Assembly (NCBI RefSeq): GCF_030272615.1
Contig: NC_081411.1
Span: forward strand, 160,285,471-160,349,470
Length of the DNA: 64,000 nt
From: Cryptomeria japonica
Taxonomy: Eukaryota > Streptophyta > Pinopsida > Cupressales > Cupressaceae
Direction of reading: 5' to 3'
Made by a program: the position numbers and the translations under genes. The notes under the pieces were generated by a model. The model saw only the letters and a program-made list of their open reading frames with translations, made no database searches and was not told the DNA's origin. The first letter of the stretch is position 1, and the number at the start of each line of letters is the position of its first letter. Shown here in pieces: positions 1 through 15,085 of the stretch.

Positions 1-9
1 ACCATTATT

Positions 10-642
10 TTAATGCTTACCATTAATCGAGATACTTCTTATTCCACAAAACTTCTTCAGATTGCTAAACTTGTCTTTATCTCTAATCATGTGATTTGAG
101 AATCTAGAGTCAATGATCCATGATCTCGGTTCCACTTTAGCATGCAATGTAGCCTTCTCTTTCGATCTTTCGGACCTATCCCAATTCTTCTCTTCTATAG
201 CCAGGAATAAAGATTCTTCATTCGAGTCTTCAACATTTTCTTCTTTAGATGAATGTGCCTCCATAGAGGAAAAAAAATTCCCTTTACCTATACCATCTAT
301 TCTTTTCTTAAAATCATGTCTTCTATATCTACTTTTCTTTGCATCATTGTCATATTTTCTCAATTCTTCTTTATATATACATTTAGAAGCATAATGACCA
401 ATTCTTCCACAGTCAAAGCATTTCAAGTGCAACTTACCTTTATACTTTCTAGTTCCTCTCTTCAGTCTTCTTACAAAGTTTGCTTCAATCTCATCTAGGT
501 TCTCACTTATTTTTTGTTCATTTCTTGATATCTTTGAAATATTAAATGCATCTTCTCTTTGATAGGATTTTATATCTTCCATCTCTCCAATTTCATAGGT
601 TGACAATGTTCTAGTAAGTCGGTCATTTGAGTAGTTATTCAA
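10..642 (-). pseudogene. Copia-type gag C-terminus and start of the GAG-pre-integrase region
   Basis: A 210-residue open frame on the minus strand. Its middle holds a CCHC zinc knuckle (CFDCGRIGHYASKC), the RNA-binding motif of retroviral-type Gag. Near the end, SWIIDSRFSNHM resembles the Copia protease signature W-x-x-D-S-G-x-x-x-H-M, with the usual glycine changed to arginine. This is therefore the gag-to-protease junction of a Ty1/Copia polyprotein. The rest of pol would lie left of the window. The frame differs by one base from the upstream gag piece at 860-1141, and the two are separated by stops, so the gene is broken. The matching primer site and LTR lie at 1222-1233 and from 1236. Confidence 0.8.
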
Positions 643-859
643 TTCATGACATTATTCAATAGCACACTTCTTTGATTTGTAGGGTTTGGTCAATGTAAGC
701 AAGATATTTTTGATGATATCACTTTGTTCTAGCCACCAACAACTCAGATAGCTTTCATGGCATAATTTAATCATTTACTCTATGTATGTATCTCTCAACA
801 CTTTCATCATCAGCCATTTTCAAACCTTTAAATTTCTACTTCAGGTTCAAAAGTCTTTC

Positions 860-1141
860 TTATTGGGTCTTCAGATCACCTTCATATGTATAACATAACT
901 TGATCACAATTCCCTTATCTTCTTTCGTTCCTTTAACCTTTCCAAATAATTCATCACTAAGACACCTAATATTTATTGTTCTACCTTTTGCATTTGTCTC
1001 TTGAGCCTTAATTTCATCTAGGGTTGATGGTCCATTATGAGGGTGTTGATAACTTATTTGAATAATTTCCCAGGTTTTATTCTGTAATGCTTCCAAGTAA
1101 GTACATTGTTTCCTTCCAATAACTAAAGTTTGTTCCATCAA
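860..1141 (-). pseudogene. Copia-type gag N-terminal fragment
   Basis: A 93-residue open frame on the minus strand, between the primer-binding site at 1222-1233 and the zinc-knuckle frame at 10-642. It is the N-terminal part of the same decayed gag. The peptide contains WEIIQISYQHP and a stretch with spaced charged residues, consistent with the alpha-helical Copia Gag core, but no single diagnostic motif is present. The assignment rests mainly on position and orientation. About 220 bases between the two pieces carry stops and a frameshift. Confidence 0.55.
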
Positions 1142-1221
1142 ACATCAGTGCTTTAACATGAAGGTCTTGTGCTATCTCTAGATCTACCTCAAGCGGTTAA
1201 GCTTTGCAAAGAGGAACCAAT

Positions 1222-1233
1222 GCTTTGATACCA
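1222..1233 (-). other. Primer-binding site (initiator tRNA-Met type)
   Basis: On the minus strand this reads TGGTATCAAAGC, one base from the common plant primer site TGGTATCAGAGC complementary to initiator tRNA-Met. It lies two bases from the LTR edge at 1236 and marks the start of the internal region of the minus-strand Copia element. Confidence 0.75.
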
Positions 1234-1235
1234 AT

Positions 1236-1980
1236 TGTTGAACACCTAGTAGGATTGAGAGGGGGGTGAATCGGTTTGGAACTTCAAAATATATTATTGA
1301 TAAAGAACATTAACTTATTTAGTAATAACACATTAATCATCAATACATAAGCATCAACAATCAACATATGAACACCATATTTACGTGGAAAACCCAAATA
1401 GGGAAAAACCACAGTAAGAATAAAACTCACAATATGATTAACAATGTTTACAATGTTTTAGGATTACTAACAAGGAGCACCAACACCTGGAGAACTTGCA
1501 GAACTAAGGCGCAAAACCTTAGGAAAGATACAAATAGGACATTCTAAACTGAAGATCACTTCTTCGGGACAAGTTACAAACTACTGTTGAAGGACTCACT
1601 GCCAGTCAAGAACGAATGAAAGAGGGGATGCAGTGAATGTTATCTATTGTGTGTGAGGAGGATGTTTTGTGATGTTTTTTTTTCTCTTGTACATGAGGAA
1701 TAATATAGACATTGGATGCACCATTTGGTCTAATTGTGCATAGGAGTTGAAACGTTGAACTTGCAGAGGATCGATGATATCTCCAAGCATGTTTATTATC
1801 TACTTTTCAAACTTTCCTAGTAGCCAAATGATATGCATTTAGAACTTGGATAGAAAAAGAAATTTTATACATAGAAATATGTGTTTGTACAAGAGAAGAC
1901 GAATTTGGTTGTGTATACTTACTAGTGTATAAAATCATTTAACATCTTTTATTATTTTACGTTGGACAACATAGAAGATA
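1236..1980 (-). mobile_element. 5' LTR of the minus-strand Copia element (far end not located)
   Basis: The inner boundary is clear: the plus strand starts TGTTGAACACC beside the primer site. Within it are a G-rich tract at about 1258-1268 followed by TGAATC, and at 1383-1410 the pattern 'acgtggaaaaccc ... gggaaaaacca'. The same arrangement occurs in the LTR-like pieces at 58420 and 60140. The outer end is uncertain; a possible CAACA end lies near 1973, but no target duplication was found. Confidence 0.5.
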
Positions 1981-2266
1981 AGTTTGAATACAAAAAATTG
2001 TATTGTACATGATTATATTTATACATGTATATATTTTTGATAAACATATATGCATTCATAAACATAATAATCCATTCAGATATATTTGATTGGATCCAGT
2101 CTTATTATTATGCTACTTTTGCATTGTGTCACAATTAAGAAATGGATTTCAAATTCAGGGAGAAGCAATTATATATGATTTTATTGATTCATTTACCTTG
2201 GCAGTTTGAAATGAATATAAATAATTCTAATATATTCATAAAAATAAATACCTAATGTATCTAATG

Positions 2267-2298
<32 letters not shown>

Positions 2299-2803
2299 AA
2301 TGCATGCATGCATGTAGATATCTAAGTATATATTACCTATTTTGGATATGTTTGTAAATATGTATGAAAAGCTTGATGCCGAGGTTGGTTATTATGGCAG
2401 TGAGTAATCAATTTTTCTTTAGGGTTTTATCATAAATGTTGTACCTTCATTGTTCATATAAATAATGTTCCTACATGAAGCCCAGATTGAAAACATAGAA
2501 AAATATATAATAAAAATTTATTTGTTTAATCAATATGAAAGAGGATAAAACCCTTATTTATTTGCATTTGCAAGTAGTTAAGACCCTTTAGTGTTAGTCA
2601 TAGAATCATGGTAGAAAGGTGACATTATCTGAATGTGTTATAACCTATAAAAGAGTTTTAATATATTATGCTTGAAACTTAGGGAAGTATTATACTCATG
2701 AGTTAATCATAAGAAAGTATTAACATGTGGCAATAGCTAAGATCTATGAATTGTGAATACACAAAGTGGAAGTTCTTTGTCAGAATTATAATTTAATAAA
2801 TTT
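1981..2803. other. Non-coding AT-rich spacer with a GTAT microsatellite
   Basis: No coding signal is visible. It holds an ATGT/GTAT tetranucleotide run at about 2264-2296, followed by a short TGCA run at 2301-2314. Confidence 0.6.
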
Positions 2804-2808
2804 AGTCA

Positions 2809-3947
2809 AGTTGGCAAGAGACACTGCATTCATGAACATATGTTGTCATTGATGGAAACTTAAGTCAAATATCTAATCTCCAGTTCATGATTCATTCATT
2901 CCGGAAGATTGATTGGGGTCCAATGAGATCCGGTAAGAAGAACAGTGTATCTGGCAGAGTGTTCAGTTTGGTGGTCAGCAAATTATTTTGGTTGAGTATT
3001 TTTCCTTGCGGATCTGGGAGATGTATTGTGGATATGCAATTTACCTTATTCCAAGTTTGTGGCCTCCGGTGTTAAATTTGGTGTTGGTTGGAAGATCCAG
3101 TTGATAGTTTTTCTAGTAGAACAATGTTTTGGTGTAGTAGCGTGTGAAGATTCATTGTGCGGATCATGCAGAGTAATTTTGATGGTTGTTTGTGTGTTCA
3201 AGGTCGATGAGCCAACATATGGGAAGCACGTGGACATCTTATTTTGGTTCATCTAGTTGTTTTTGGATCAGATTGAGTCAACTTGGGTAACATGTTTCAT
3301 GTTGCATGTTAAGCGGTTCTTTGGGCCGACATGGAATTGATTTAATTTGATTGTACGGATATATTAGTCCGATTGATATGATCATTTGGGATTTTAATGG
3401 TGATGTAATAAGTGTGTATGAGTGATTGTGTGTAGGTTCATGTGCATGGTTGAGAGATTTGTGCTCCGATATAATGCAGAATATCAGAGCAGAGCAGAGT
3501 AGCAGAGAAAAGTGTGATCATGTGTTTTGTGCTTAACCGAAACTATACTCATGCATTTTTTGATGCTATTTAATATTAATACTCTCTTGTATCTTTTAAA
3601 ATCATTTTGTAAGGCAGTGAGCCTTCCAGGTTGTAGCCCTTATTTGTAATTGAGTAGTGAGCTCTAAGCAGTGTGCCTGAATGCATGTGTATTCCCTTTA
3701 TGTAATATTTTTATACTTCTAATAGGTATATTAATATTGTGGGTTTTAATCTTATTGTGTTTTTTCCCTTAACCGAGTTTCCACGTAAAAATCTTGGTGT
3801 TATGGTGTTGGTAATCTTGGCTTTATGTTTTTGCACTTACTTTTCTTCATTTGCATAAAGTGGTTGTAAGATTGGGTTATTAAAGTTGAATTTTCTGAAC
3901 ACTAATTTCCCTCCCCCCCCCCCCTCAATGTTCCCTTAATTCCAACA
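2809..3947 (+). repeat. 5' LTR of the 2809-9409 element
   Basis: It pairs with 8446-9409. The first base is A where the 3' copy has the canonical T of TGTTGG, a point change in the terminal dinucleotide. It ends ...TTCCAACA. It contains a run of 13 Cs around 3912-3924 before the end, and about 175 bases more than the 3' LTR, because the 3' copy has a deletion near 8737. Confidence 0.85.
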
Positions 3948-3949
3948 AT

Positions 3950-3961
3950 TGGTATCAAAGC
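3950..3961 (+). other. Primer-binding site of the 2809-9409 element
   Basis: TGGTATCAAAGC, two bases after the LTR end. It is the initiator tRNA-Met type used by many plant Copia elements, with one mismatch to the usual TGGTATCAGAGC. Confidence 0.85.
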
Positions 3962-4015
3962 CTAATTCCTCGGAAGGAGCCTAACAACTTGAGGGAGAAC
4001 CGAGAATGTGTTTTA

Positions 4016-5080
4016 ATGGATTCAAGTGGTCTTAGACAACAGCTACTTGTTGCAAGCCAAAGTCTAGGAATTGAAAACAAATCTCAAGGATGCTGAAAAT
4101 TCCATTCAGACATTAAAGGAGCAACTAAGTAAGTCCAAGGAAAAGAGAAAGGAGCTTGTTGATCAGCTTCAAGAGAAAGAGAGTCAAAGCATTGATGAAG
4201 AAGCCCTAAAAGAAAAGAAAAAAGAATGTGATAGACTTGATAGAGTTAATGCACTTCAGAAGAATGAGATGGAATCCATTGTGATGAAATTGACAAAGGA
4301 GATTGAAGACAGGAAGAAGAATGAGACAAGCTTGACTTGGTCACTAAAGGATAGATTTGATGAATGTTGCGGACAAAATCATGAAAATAACCTGTTGAAG
4401 CTTGAATTGATACAATCCAAAAATAATGAGCAAGAGCTTGAAAGACAAATCATAATTTTGAAAGATGAACTTACCACTACTAATGAGTAAAAAGAAAAAT
4501 TCAATCCTAGCCCAACTAAGCTAGATGAAATGATACAAAGTCAGAAGAATAAAGGCGATATGGGAGGACTTGGATTTGAGAAAGGAGAAAGCTCCGGATT
4601 TGGGCAAAGCAATACTAAACCTCAGAAGAACAAGAGATCTCCGGTAGGATAACCTAATGCTTATAAGCTCATTGGTAAATGCTTTGCTTGAAATAAATCT
4701 GGTCATATGGCAAATCAATGGAGAAATAGAGAAAACAATAATAATTCATCATTCTCTAGACAATGTTTCAATTGCAATAAATATGGTCATAAGTCAGTTG
4801 AATGTAGAAGTAAGTTAAATAGGAGAAATATAAGATGTTATGCTTGTGGAAGATTTGGACATATTGCTAACCAATGTAGATCAAAGGGAGATCAAAGAAA
4901 TTTCAGGCCTAATTAGAGAAACAACAGTGTTTGCTATGCTTGCAACAAATCTAGTCACATCACTAAATTTTATAGAAGCAAGAATGTGAAGAATGCTCCG
5001 ACAGAAAAGAACAAATCTGATGATAAGGGCAAAGCGAAGGTTGAAGAAATCAAAAAGCAGTGCAAGAAGAAGTGGGTCCG
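4016..5080 (+). pseudogene. Gag-like ORF: coiled coil followed by CCHC zinc knuckles
   Basis: The likely start is the ATG at 4016, but a one-base frameshift before 4071 moves the reading into the 4071-4490 frame. That part is about 140 residues rich in Lys, Glu and Gln with heptad-like spacing, a probable coiled coil. After a stop at 4488, zinc knuckles follow: a decayed one near 4690 (its second Cys is now a stop), two intact ones at 4707-4916 (CFNCNKYGHKSVEC and CYACGRFGHIANQC), and a decayed fourth near 4935. An oligomerising coiled coil plus several RNA-binding knuckles is what a Gag protein needs. I cannot assign it to a named Gag family. Confidence 0.65.
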
Positions 5081-5540
5081 CACCTAATTTTGGTGTTGGA
5101 ACCTCATCCAACAACTAAGATAAGGCACATGACCTTGGGGGAAGCTTTCATGAAAATCTTTCAAACCTCTTGTTTGAGATTTGTGCCTGATTCCGACAGG
5201 TTACAAAGGTATATATGATTATTGCAGATAATTATGATGGATTTCCAAAAGAATCTGAAGGTCCACAGAAGATCTTTGTGAAATGAAGAGTATCTGAAAG
5301 TATTAGGGTTAAGTGCATTTATTATGGTGAAAAGTTAGGTATGCGAAGGATAAAAGGCAAACTAACCATTAATTTATGACTTTGCATTTGAAGAAGAAGA
5401 GCTGAAGAGCACAGTAAAGGAGAATTTGTAGAGATTCTGAAGCGATATCCAAATTTGGTGTGTGATCTTGCATCCGGATGAAAGGTATTTAATAGTGAAA
5501 CCCCTTTTTTGGTTGAAGTTTAAAATTTGAATTCGATAAG

Positions 5541-8237
5541 ATGGTTGTGTCTGGTACTACAACTCCTTTGGTCATTGGAATCACTGAGCGTGTGCCTCCA
5601 ATCTTCAAGAATCATCCATTCATTTCAATGGAAGATGATCTTGAGAGCACATTTTCATCGGTGCCCTACGAAGTACTGCATATTGAAGATATTAGAGTAT
5701 ATATGCATTGCCCCATTGAGGAATTGGGTAGTACACAAATGTTGAATCTGTATAATAATCAGTTGGCAGGCAAGAGTTTGGTATTGAAACTATAATTTCA
5801 AGAATTGGAGAATAAGGGTTTTGTGTAGTTCGTCAGATTTATGATGTTTTATGAATAGGAATGGAACCGAGTTCATGACAAATTTGTCTTGTTGGATAAG
5901 CCCCACAAAATCACCAAGACAATCATTTAGGTCATAATAGGATTATGCGCAACTAGAGAACTGTCATCCCTAATAGTTGTGAAAAATGAAATTGTGATCA
6001 ATGTGACAAGATCAAAATTTAACAAATGAGTGATGACAATTAACGATATTCTGGAACACGATATCAGGTTTTCATCAATGGTCATTGAATACAAAATCTA
6101 TTTTTCTAGCAGAAAAAATTATTTTTCCGGTACTACCATTTATATCGCATATGAGATGATGAGAGAGAATAAGAAATATGAGCTTTGTTAATTGCTTTGG
6201 AATGAACTTATCAAGAACATCAAGAACATCAAAGAAAATAAGAAACGTCCTTTTAAATTCAGAAGAGTGCTTCTATGTCTATTTTTCTACTTTATGAAAG
6301 AAGTTCTGGGTGTTGGTCCAGTGCAATGGGCATTTGATAGACCTGTAGGAGTTCAAATCCAGGATCACCTATACAATTCCAGTGACTCCAAGGCTCGAAG
6401 CAAGAATCTATGGGGTTATTTCAAGAATTTCCAGAAGGAAATGCATGATAGTGAAAGGATACCTAAGTTTATTGTAGAGAAATATCGAGACACCATTTGC
6501 TTCATGGTAGATACTGATCAGTGTTTGATGGAATCTGTAGTGTCTCAGACTGTATGGGTCATGCCCATGGTCTATGAGGTTGAAGAACAAATTTTGGAAT
6601 TGTATGCACAACATATGTTGAGTAAAGCGATGAACCCCAATGAGGAAAGATTCGAAACATACAAGGATAAATGTTTAAAACTTCATCAATGGTTTAAGAA
6701 ACTGGTGATTCAGAAGAAGGTTCTAAAATAAGTAGATGCTTTTACAAAAAGTATGGGGATAACAAAGGAAGTTGTTCGGAAAGCTAGAGAAGAAAATATT
6801 CTCTAAGGAGCAGTTTATGAAGAAGGAAGCACCTAAGTCTAAGCCAAGGCAAGTCAGAAGTACAACTCCCTCCTCTGGTCTTGCAAAACCAACAAGCAAA
6901 TGTAAATATTCAATTAAGCCATCTGGTGGTGAAAAGAAGAGGAAGACAATTAGATTTGTGACTGTGGATGAAGAAGAGATTGAATCTGATGAAGCCGTGA
7001 AGGAAGTGAAAGCCCAAACTCCACAAGTCACCAACATCACTAAGGAGAAGCATTTTGGTAGAAAAAATATGGTAATAAATCTAAGTCATCTGAGTTTGAT
7101 GAAGCTTTGAAACAAGGAAAATTCACTCTTGTTCCTCCTATAACATTAGAACATATTGTTAATGAAGTTTTTAAGAATGGTAACTTGAAACCACTATCTA
7201 AGTAGTATGACAATTTTGATGAATCCAATAAGAGAACTCTAGAAGAGGCTATTGTAGAATACCTAAATGTGTATAGTAAAGTATTGATTGAACTAATGGC
7301 AATCATACCCAAGAGCTTGTATGAAATTTTGGATACTAGAAGACAAACAACTAATAAGGAAGATGAGAGACAGAAGGAATATGTGTTGGTCAACTTATGT
7401 TCAGTCATTACTACATAGGGGATATATAGATTGCTTAATCTAGCAAAGATCGAATTCACAAGTAAATACAGGGTAAACAAAATTATGTTAGGAAAGATAA
7501 ATGAAATTACCAAGGAGATTGAAAATATTTTGACAAAAGTTTTGTTAGATAATCGGTATGAGGTAAATAAGGATAAAGGGCAAGAAGAACTTCATCCAGA
7601 AGATCTGGAAGCCGAGCAGACATTGGATGACACTTTTATTCCAGAAGTCCAAACATGTGAGCATGCAGAGGTCAATGCATGAGAATAAGTTGGAGAAGAG
7701 GACATAGGGAAAGAAGAGGAAGGAAAGGAAAAGGTTGAGAATCCTCCAGTTGTTGCAGTTGACCCTCCGATTCTTCAGAAGAATGCAAAAAAAGAAAAGG
7801 TGGAGGTCAAGGTTGAAGTCAAGATTGAAGCATAAGACACTACATATATTGAGAAGAAGTTTAAGGTGCATGAAAATGAGCTTGAATTCATATCTTAGTC
7901 AGTTGATTCCCTGACATCATCATTGAGTTGTCATGAGAATTAGGCAATATCTATACTTGAGAAAATTAGAAGCCTGCACCATGATCGAGAGAAAATAATT
8001 GGGAGAGTTAGTGAAGTTAGGAGTCTTATTACTCCTAAGCTTGACATTATCCAAAGTTTCTTCAAAGATACTCAAGATGCTCTGGCCAGTGGTGATTTGA
8101 ATAATGTAAAGACAACAAAGGAAAAATTTTATTTGCTTAGTGGGTTCATAACCATATTGGGGAATCTGCAGAAAGGCTGGGACAACCACTTGGATTCATT
8201 GAAGAATTCTTATGCTGATATCTTGAAATTTCTGTGA
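5541..8237 (+). pseudogene. Long decayed ORF of unknown function inside the pol-less LTR element
   Basis: Open segments at 5541-5795, 6192-6731 and 7431-7682 share one frame; the segment ending at 7110 is shifted by one base. With the conceptual text between them, this suggests an original protein of about 900 residues starting at the ATG at 5541 and ending at the TGA at 8235-8237. I count roughly ten stops and two frameshifts. The N-terminal 400 residues look globular (aromatic-rich, e.g. WAFDRPVGVQIQDHLY). A basic Ser/Pro/Lys linker follows (about 6800-6960), then acidic patches, a Lys/Glu/Val-rich stretch (about 7700-7830) and a probable C-terminal coiled coil (about 7950-8230). I recognise no polymerase, integrase, protease or envelope motif. 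It occupies the place of pol. Confidence 0.55.
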
Positions 8238-8431
8238 GTATATAAGGACTGTGTGTGCATGTGTAAATAGCATTTTAGATTTTCGGAACTATCAAAGGGG
8301 GAGAATAGTTGATTGAAAAATGTTGATCTTAGGGGGGAGATTCTTGATTCTTTGATTCTTTTGAGTCCGACAGTTTGATTTTGGTTTTGATCCAACACTT
8401 AGTCATTTTTCACTAAGTGTTGCCATCAATT

Positions 8432-8445
8432 CCAAAGGGGGATAT
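8432..8445 (+). other. Polypurine tract of the 2809-9409 element
   Basis: CCAAAGGGGGATAT lies directly before the 3' LTR start TGTTGG at 8446. This is the usual plus-strand priming position and composition. Confidence 0.8.
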
Positions 8446-9409
8446 TGTTGGCAAGAGACACTACATTGATGATCAAATGTTCTCATTTATGGTAACTTAA
8501 GTCAAATATCCAATCTGCATTTCATGATTCATTCATTCTAGAAGATTGATTGAGGTCTAGTAAGGTCCGTTAAGAAGAACAGAATTTCCGATAGAGTGTT
8601 CAATTTGGTGGTCAACAGATTATTTTGGTTGAGTATTTTTCCTTGTGGATATGGGAGATGTATTGTGGATATGCAATTTACCTTATTCCAGGTTTGTGGC
8701 CTCTGGTGTTAAGTTTGGTGTTGGTTGGAAGATCCGATAGATCGGATTGAGTAGACTTGGGTAACACGTTTCGTGTTGCGTGTTATGTGGTTCTTTGGGC
8801 TGACATGGAATTGATTTAATTTGGTTGTGCAGATATATTAGCCTGATTGAAATGATCATTTGGGATGTCAATTGTGATGTAAGAAGCGTGTATGAGGGAT
8901 TGTGTGCAGTTTCACATGCGTGGTTGAGAGATTTGTGCTCCGTTATAATGCAGAATATCATATTAGAGCAGAGTGTGATCATTTGTATTGTGCTTAACCA
9001 AAACTATACTCAGGCATTTTTTGATGTTATTTAATAGTTCATACTCTCTTACATATCTCTTAAAATCATTTTATAAGGTAGTGAGTCTTCCAGGGTGTAG
9101 TCCTTATTTGTAATTGAATAGTGAGCTCTAGGTAGTGTGCCTGAATGCATGTGCATTCCCCTTATACAATATTTTTATACTTCTAACAGAGTATATTAAT
9201 ATTGTGGGTTTGAATCCCGTCGTGATTTTTCCCTTAACTGGGTTTCCATGTAAAAAAAATTGGTGTTCTGGTGTTGGTAATCTGGGCTTTGTGTTTTTCC
9301 ACTTACTTTTCTTCTTTTGCATAAAGTGGTTGTAAGATCAAGTTATTAAAGGTAAATTTATTGAACATTGATTCAGCCTCCCCCTCTCAGTGTTCCCTTG
9401 ATTCCAACA
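8446..9409 (+). repeat. 3' LTR of the 2809-9409 element
   Basis: It starts TGTTGGCAAGAG and ends TTCCAACA, and is followed by the target duplication AGTCA. Compared with the 5' LTR it lacks an internal segment (near 8737, bounded by GATC in both copies) and a short piece near 8960. Confidence 0.85.
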
Positions 9410-9414
9410 AGTCA

Positions 9415-12378
<2,964 letters not shown>

Positions 12379-12448
12379 GGGAACTACATAGTTTCAAAGG
12401 GCTCTAAAAAGCCAGATGTAATTCATTCATATAGAACCATCAGCCACT

Positions 12449-12500
12449 TTAAAAAAAAAAAAAAACAATAACAACAACAAAAAAACAAAACACAAAAACT
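12449..12500. repeat. A-rich low-complexity stretch
   Basis: A15-type run followed by AAC-type repeats. It could be the tail of a retroposed sequence, but no body or target duplication is evident. Confidence 0.6.
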
Positions 12501-14660
12501 ACTGACTGATTCAACCTATGATACTCCTATGCATACTAACCCCATTACAAAGCCAAAATAACCCATTGTTTGATCTTGAAGCATTGTGTCTGCCACAAAT
12601 TGAAAAGACTGAAAGGATTGCAACATGTCAAATAAATTAGAAAGGAAAATGGAAATCACTTGCGGGGGAAAGATTATCCTACAAGCCTGTTGATATAGGA
12701 TTTCCTCCCCGAGAATCCTCTTGACATTTTTCTTGAATTGAACACAATGAAGCTTGAACACTTAATTTAAATTATCATCACTAATTTGATCATAGAAGGG
12801 CAACTACCAATCATTGATAGGTAGAGAGATGTGGTAACTCTGTGGCTGATATTCCATGTGCTAATGTAGAGGGGATGCTCACTCCAACTAGGTTTGCTTA
12901 CTCTTGATGCCTCTTAGGTTGTCTCTTGAACCATCCAATAGTTCCACACTTTCCAAACTTCCAAAGGTTGTAGGGCCCACCCTTTCTAACCTTCCTAAGG
13001 TCCTTAGACTAAGGTGACCACCTCTTATCTTGTGAGTGTCCAACACTCCTTAATTGAGACTCTCCTACTCAACACCTTCTCACACCTTCACCAAGAGCCA
13101 ACCCCCTCTACCTTAGGATCTTCTCTCACACATTAACAACTCACCTAGGGCTGATTTTATTTTGTTTTATAACCCTATCCCTTCCTCTAGGTCTTTGGAG
13201 TTTACTGTTTCCAAGCTTAAGGACCAATTTTATCTTTTAGGCCTAATAGGAGACCTAGTCCAATTAGCCGTATCGGTGAGGTATTTTTCACTTATTTGCT
13301 AGAAGTCCTAGACACCGGTATAAATTTTTTATCTTTTTAGATACCCTTTTATAATCTTCATACAATATCACAAAATTGGACGTGGGTTCGATCGTTAACC
13401 ATCCTAACCCTTTTTAGGCCTAATTCCTCCTTTTAAGCCTACAAAATAGGGTTTTGCTCAAATGCCTTCACCAGTCTGATTGCTCAAGGATTCTGATGAT
13501 TGGATCAGGTCTTTGCACCCATGAGGATGTCCAATCCAACTTGGAACAAAATCCATCCAACGGATTTACCCATCTAGGGCTTGTTGTCCATGATCCCCAT
13601 TGCTTGCCAACTCAATGTGTTAAGCCTAGGGTATGGTGGTAAATCTGGAGTTTAGCCTCCCTTATCTAAAAAATAAATTGAAAGCATACTTTACAAGGCC
13701 TCCTAGCATTCCACAAGGTTTCAGTATGGAGTTCCACCATGGAATGCTAGGTATGAGCCATAGAGTCTTCAAAACCCTTGTTTTAAGGTCTTTAAGACCA
13801 GCCTGCAACAAAAATGACAAAAATTACAAATTATAACACTTCAAAACCTCAAATCACCATGAAATGAAAGGTATGTCTCTGTTCTAACAATTCATGCCTT
13901 GTTCTAGCCTTGGAAATCCGTACAATGTCAATGAAACTCAACTCAACTCGCTGAAAACATAATTTTTGAAAGGCTAAACTTGCTTTTCTCCATTCAAATA
14001 TTCAACCAAAATTCTCATCGGTTGTCACAAGCCTTATATCGGCCTTGGGTTGGTTACAAATATCTGTTAACTAAAAACAACAACCAATTAGTCATTTGTG
14101 TTTGGAAAATACAAATGTTGCAAAGTTGCTATGAGCAACTTTTTACAACTTTTACATAGTTGAGCAACTCTTGCCCAAATCAAACCTAGGTCACTTCTAA
14201 AGGTTCAAATGACTTGAAAAACCTCTAAACACTATCAAACCAACCTATTCTAACCTAGTAACAACTTATTCTATCAAGTACTCTATCTGGCACCCTTAAG
14301 AGCCCATAGGCCAACATTGGCCAAACAATAACTCCTAGGGTCCTTACAACATCTAAGCACTTATTCAAAAACCTATTGACCTTATTACAAACCAAAATCA
14401 CATGATTCCAAACTCCTAGAACCTACACAAAAGAATTACTCATGTGCTCCTGCACCATGTGTGCATGCAAGAAGTCATGACAAAGATGTCCTTTGAGCCG
14501 AAGTTCCCCTTCTTCCTCTATAGAATGACCCGAGTGCATTGTCCTAGCTTGAACCCTAGCTTGTAACCCTTGAGACAACAGAAGAGAAATGCAGTGAAAA
14601 CAAAACATCCTTCTGTTGAGATTTAAGGACCTTTCGCATGCTTGGATTGAGCACTATAAT
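12501..14660. other. No recognisable gene
   Basis: About 2.1 kb with only short shadow frames. No domain, LTR edge or tRNA-like motif was recognised. Confidence 0.5.
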
Positions 14661-14975
14661 TATAATTAAGCCGATAGGTTTTTAGTGGGGGCTTTTGCCC
14701 GCCAAAGTGTAAGGCTTTCTGGCTTGCTTAGTTTCTGGTGCTTGGCATTTTTTTTTCCGGCGCTGGTGATGTATTGGCGGCGACCGTACTTGGGCTTGTC
14801 TTCGTCGATTGACATAAATCCCAAACTCTTTGTTGTCTCAGTGTTGGTGACATGTTGTCAGCGAGCGTAGCTGGCTTTGTCTCCGTTGGTCAGCACAAAT
14901 CTTGAACTCTTTGTCATCTCCAAAAGAAAGGTATACTCACCGCCTAAACCTAATTTTCTTTTTTGTTGTCTTCAT
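14661..14975 (+). repeat. Dispersed repeat copy 1 ('AGTGGGGGCTTTTG' family)
   Basis: It starts near TTAAGCCGATAGG and runs through a GC-richer stretch with repeated phrases such as GCTGGTGATGT. It is related to 18606-18970 in the same orientation. The flanks show no TG...CA ends, and the nature of the repeat is unknown. Confidence 0.7.
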
Positions 14976-15085
14976 TATGTCAATTTTTTTTCTCTGCAAG
15001 TTATCACCTCGTTAGGGTTTCGTGAACTGTCATCTCCTTGAATTTTTCTGTGGACTTCTTAGGGTTTTCATGCCATCTATTATTC

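Larger units (their letters stand above)
2809..9409 (+). mobile_element. Complete non-autonomous LTR retrotransposon (6.6 kb)
   Basis: Two LTRs (2809-3947 and 8446-9409) flank an internal region with a primer site just after the first LTR and a polypurine tract just before the second. The 5-bp duplication AGTCA is present at 2804-2808 and 9410-9414, so both outer boundaries are fixed. Internal content is a Gag-like ORF with zinc knuckles (about 4016-5080) and a long second ORF of unknown function (5541-8237). I see no reverse transcriptase (no YxDD context), integrase or RNase H in either strand, so the element needs enzymes from a relative. The LTRs have diverged and the ORFs carry many stops, so it is old and inactive. 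Confidence 0.85.
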
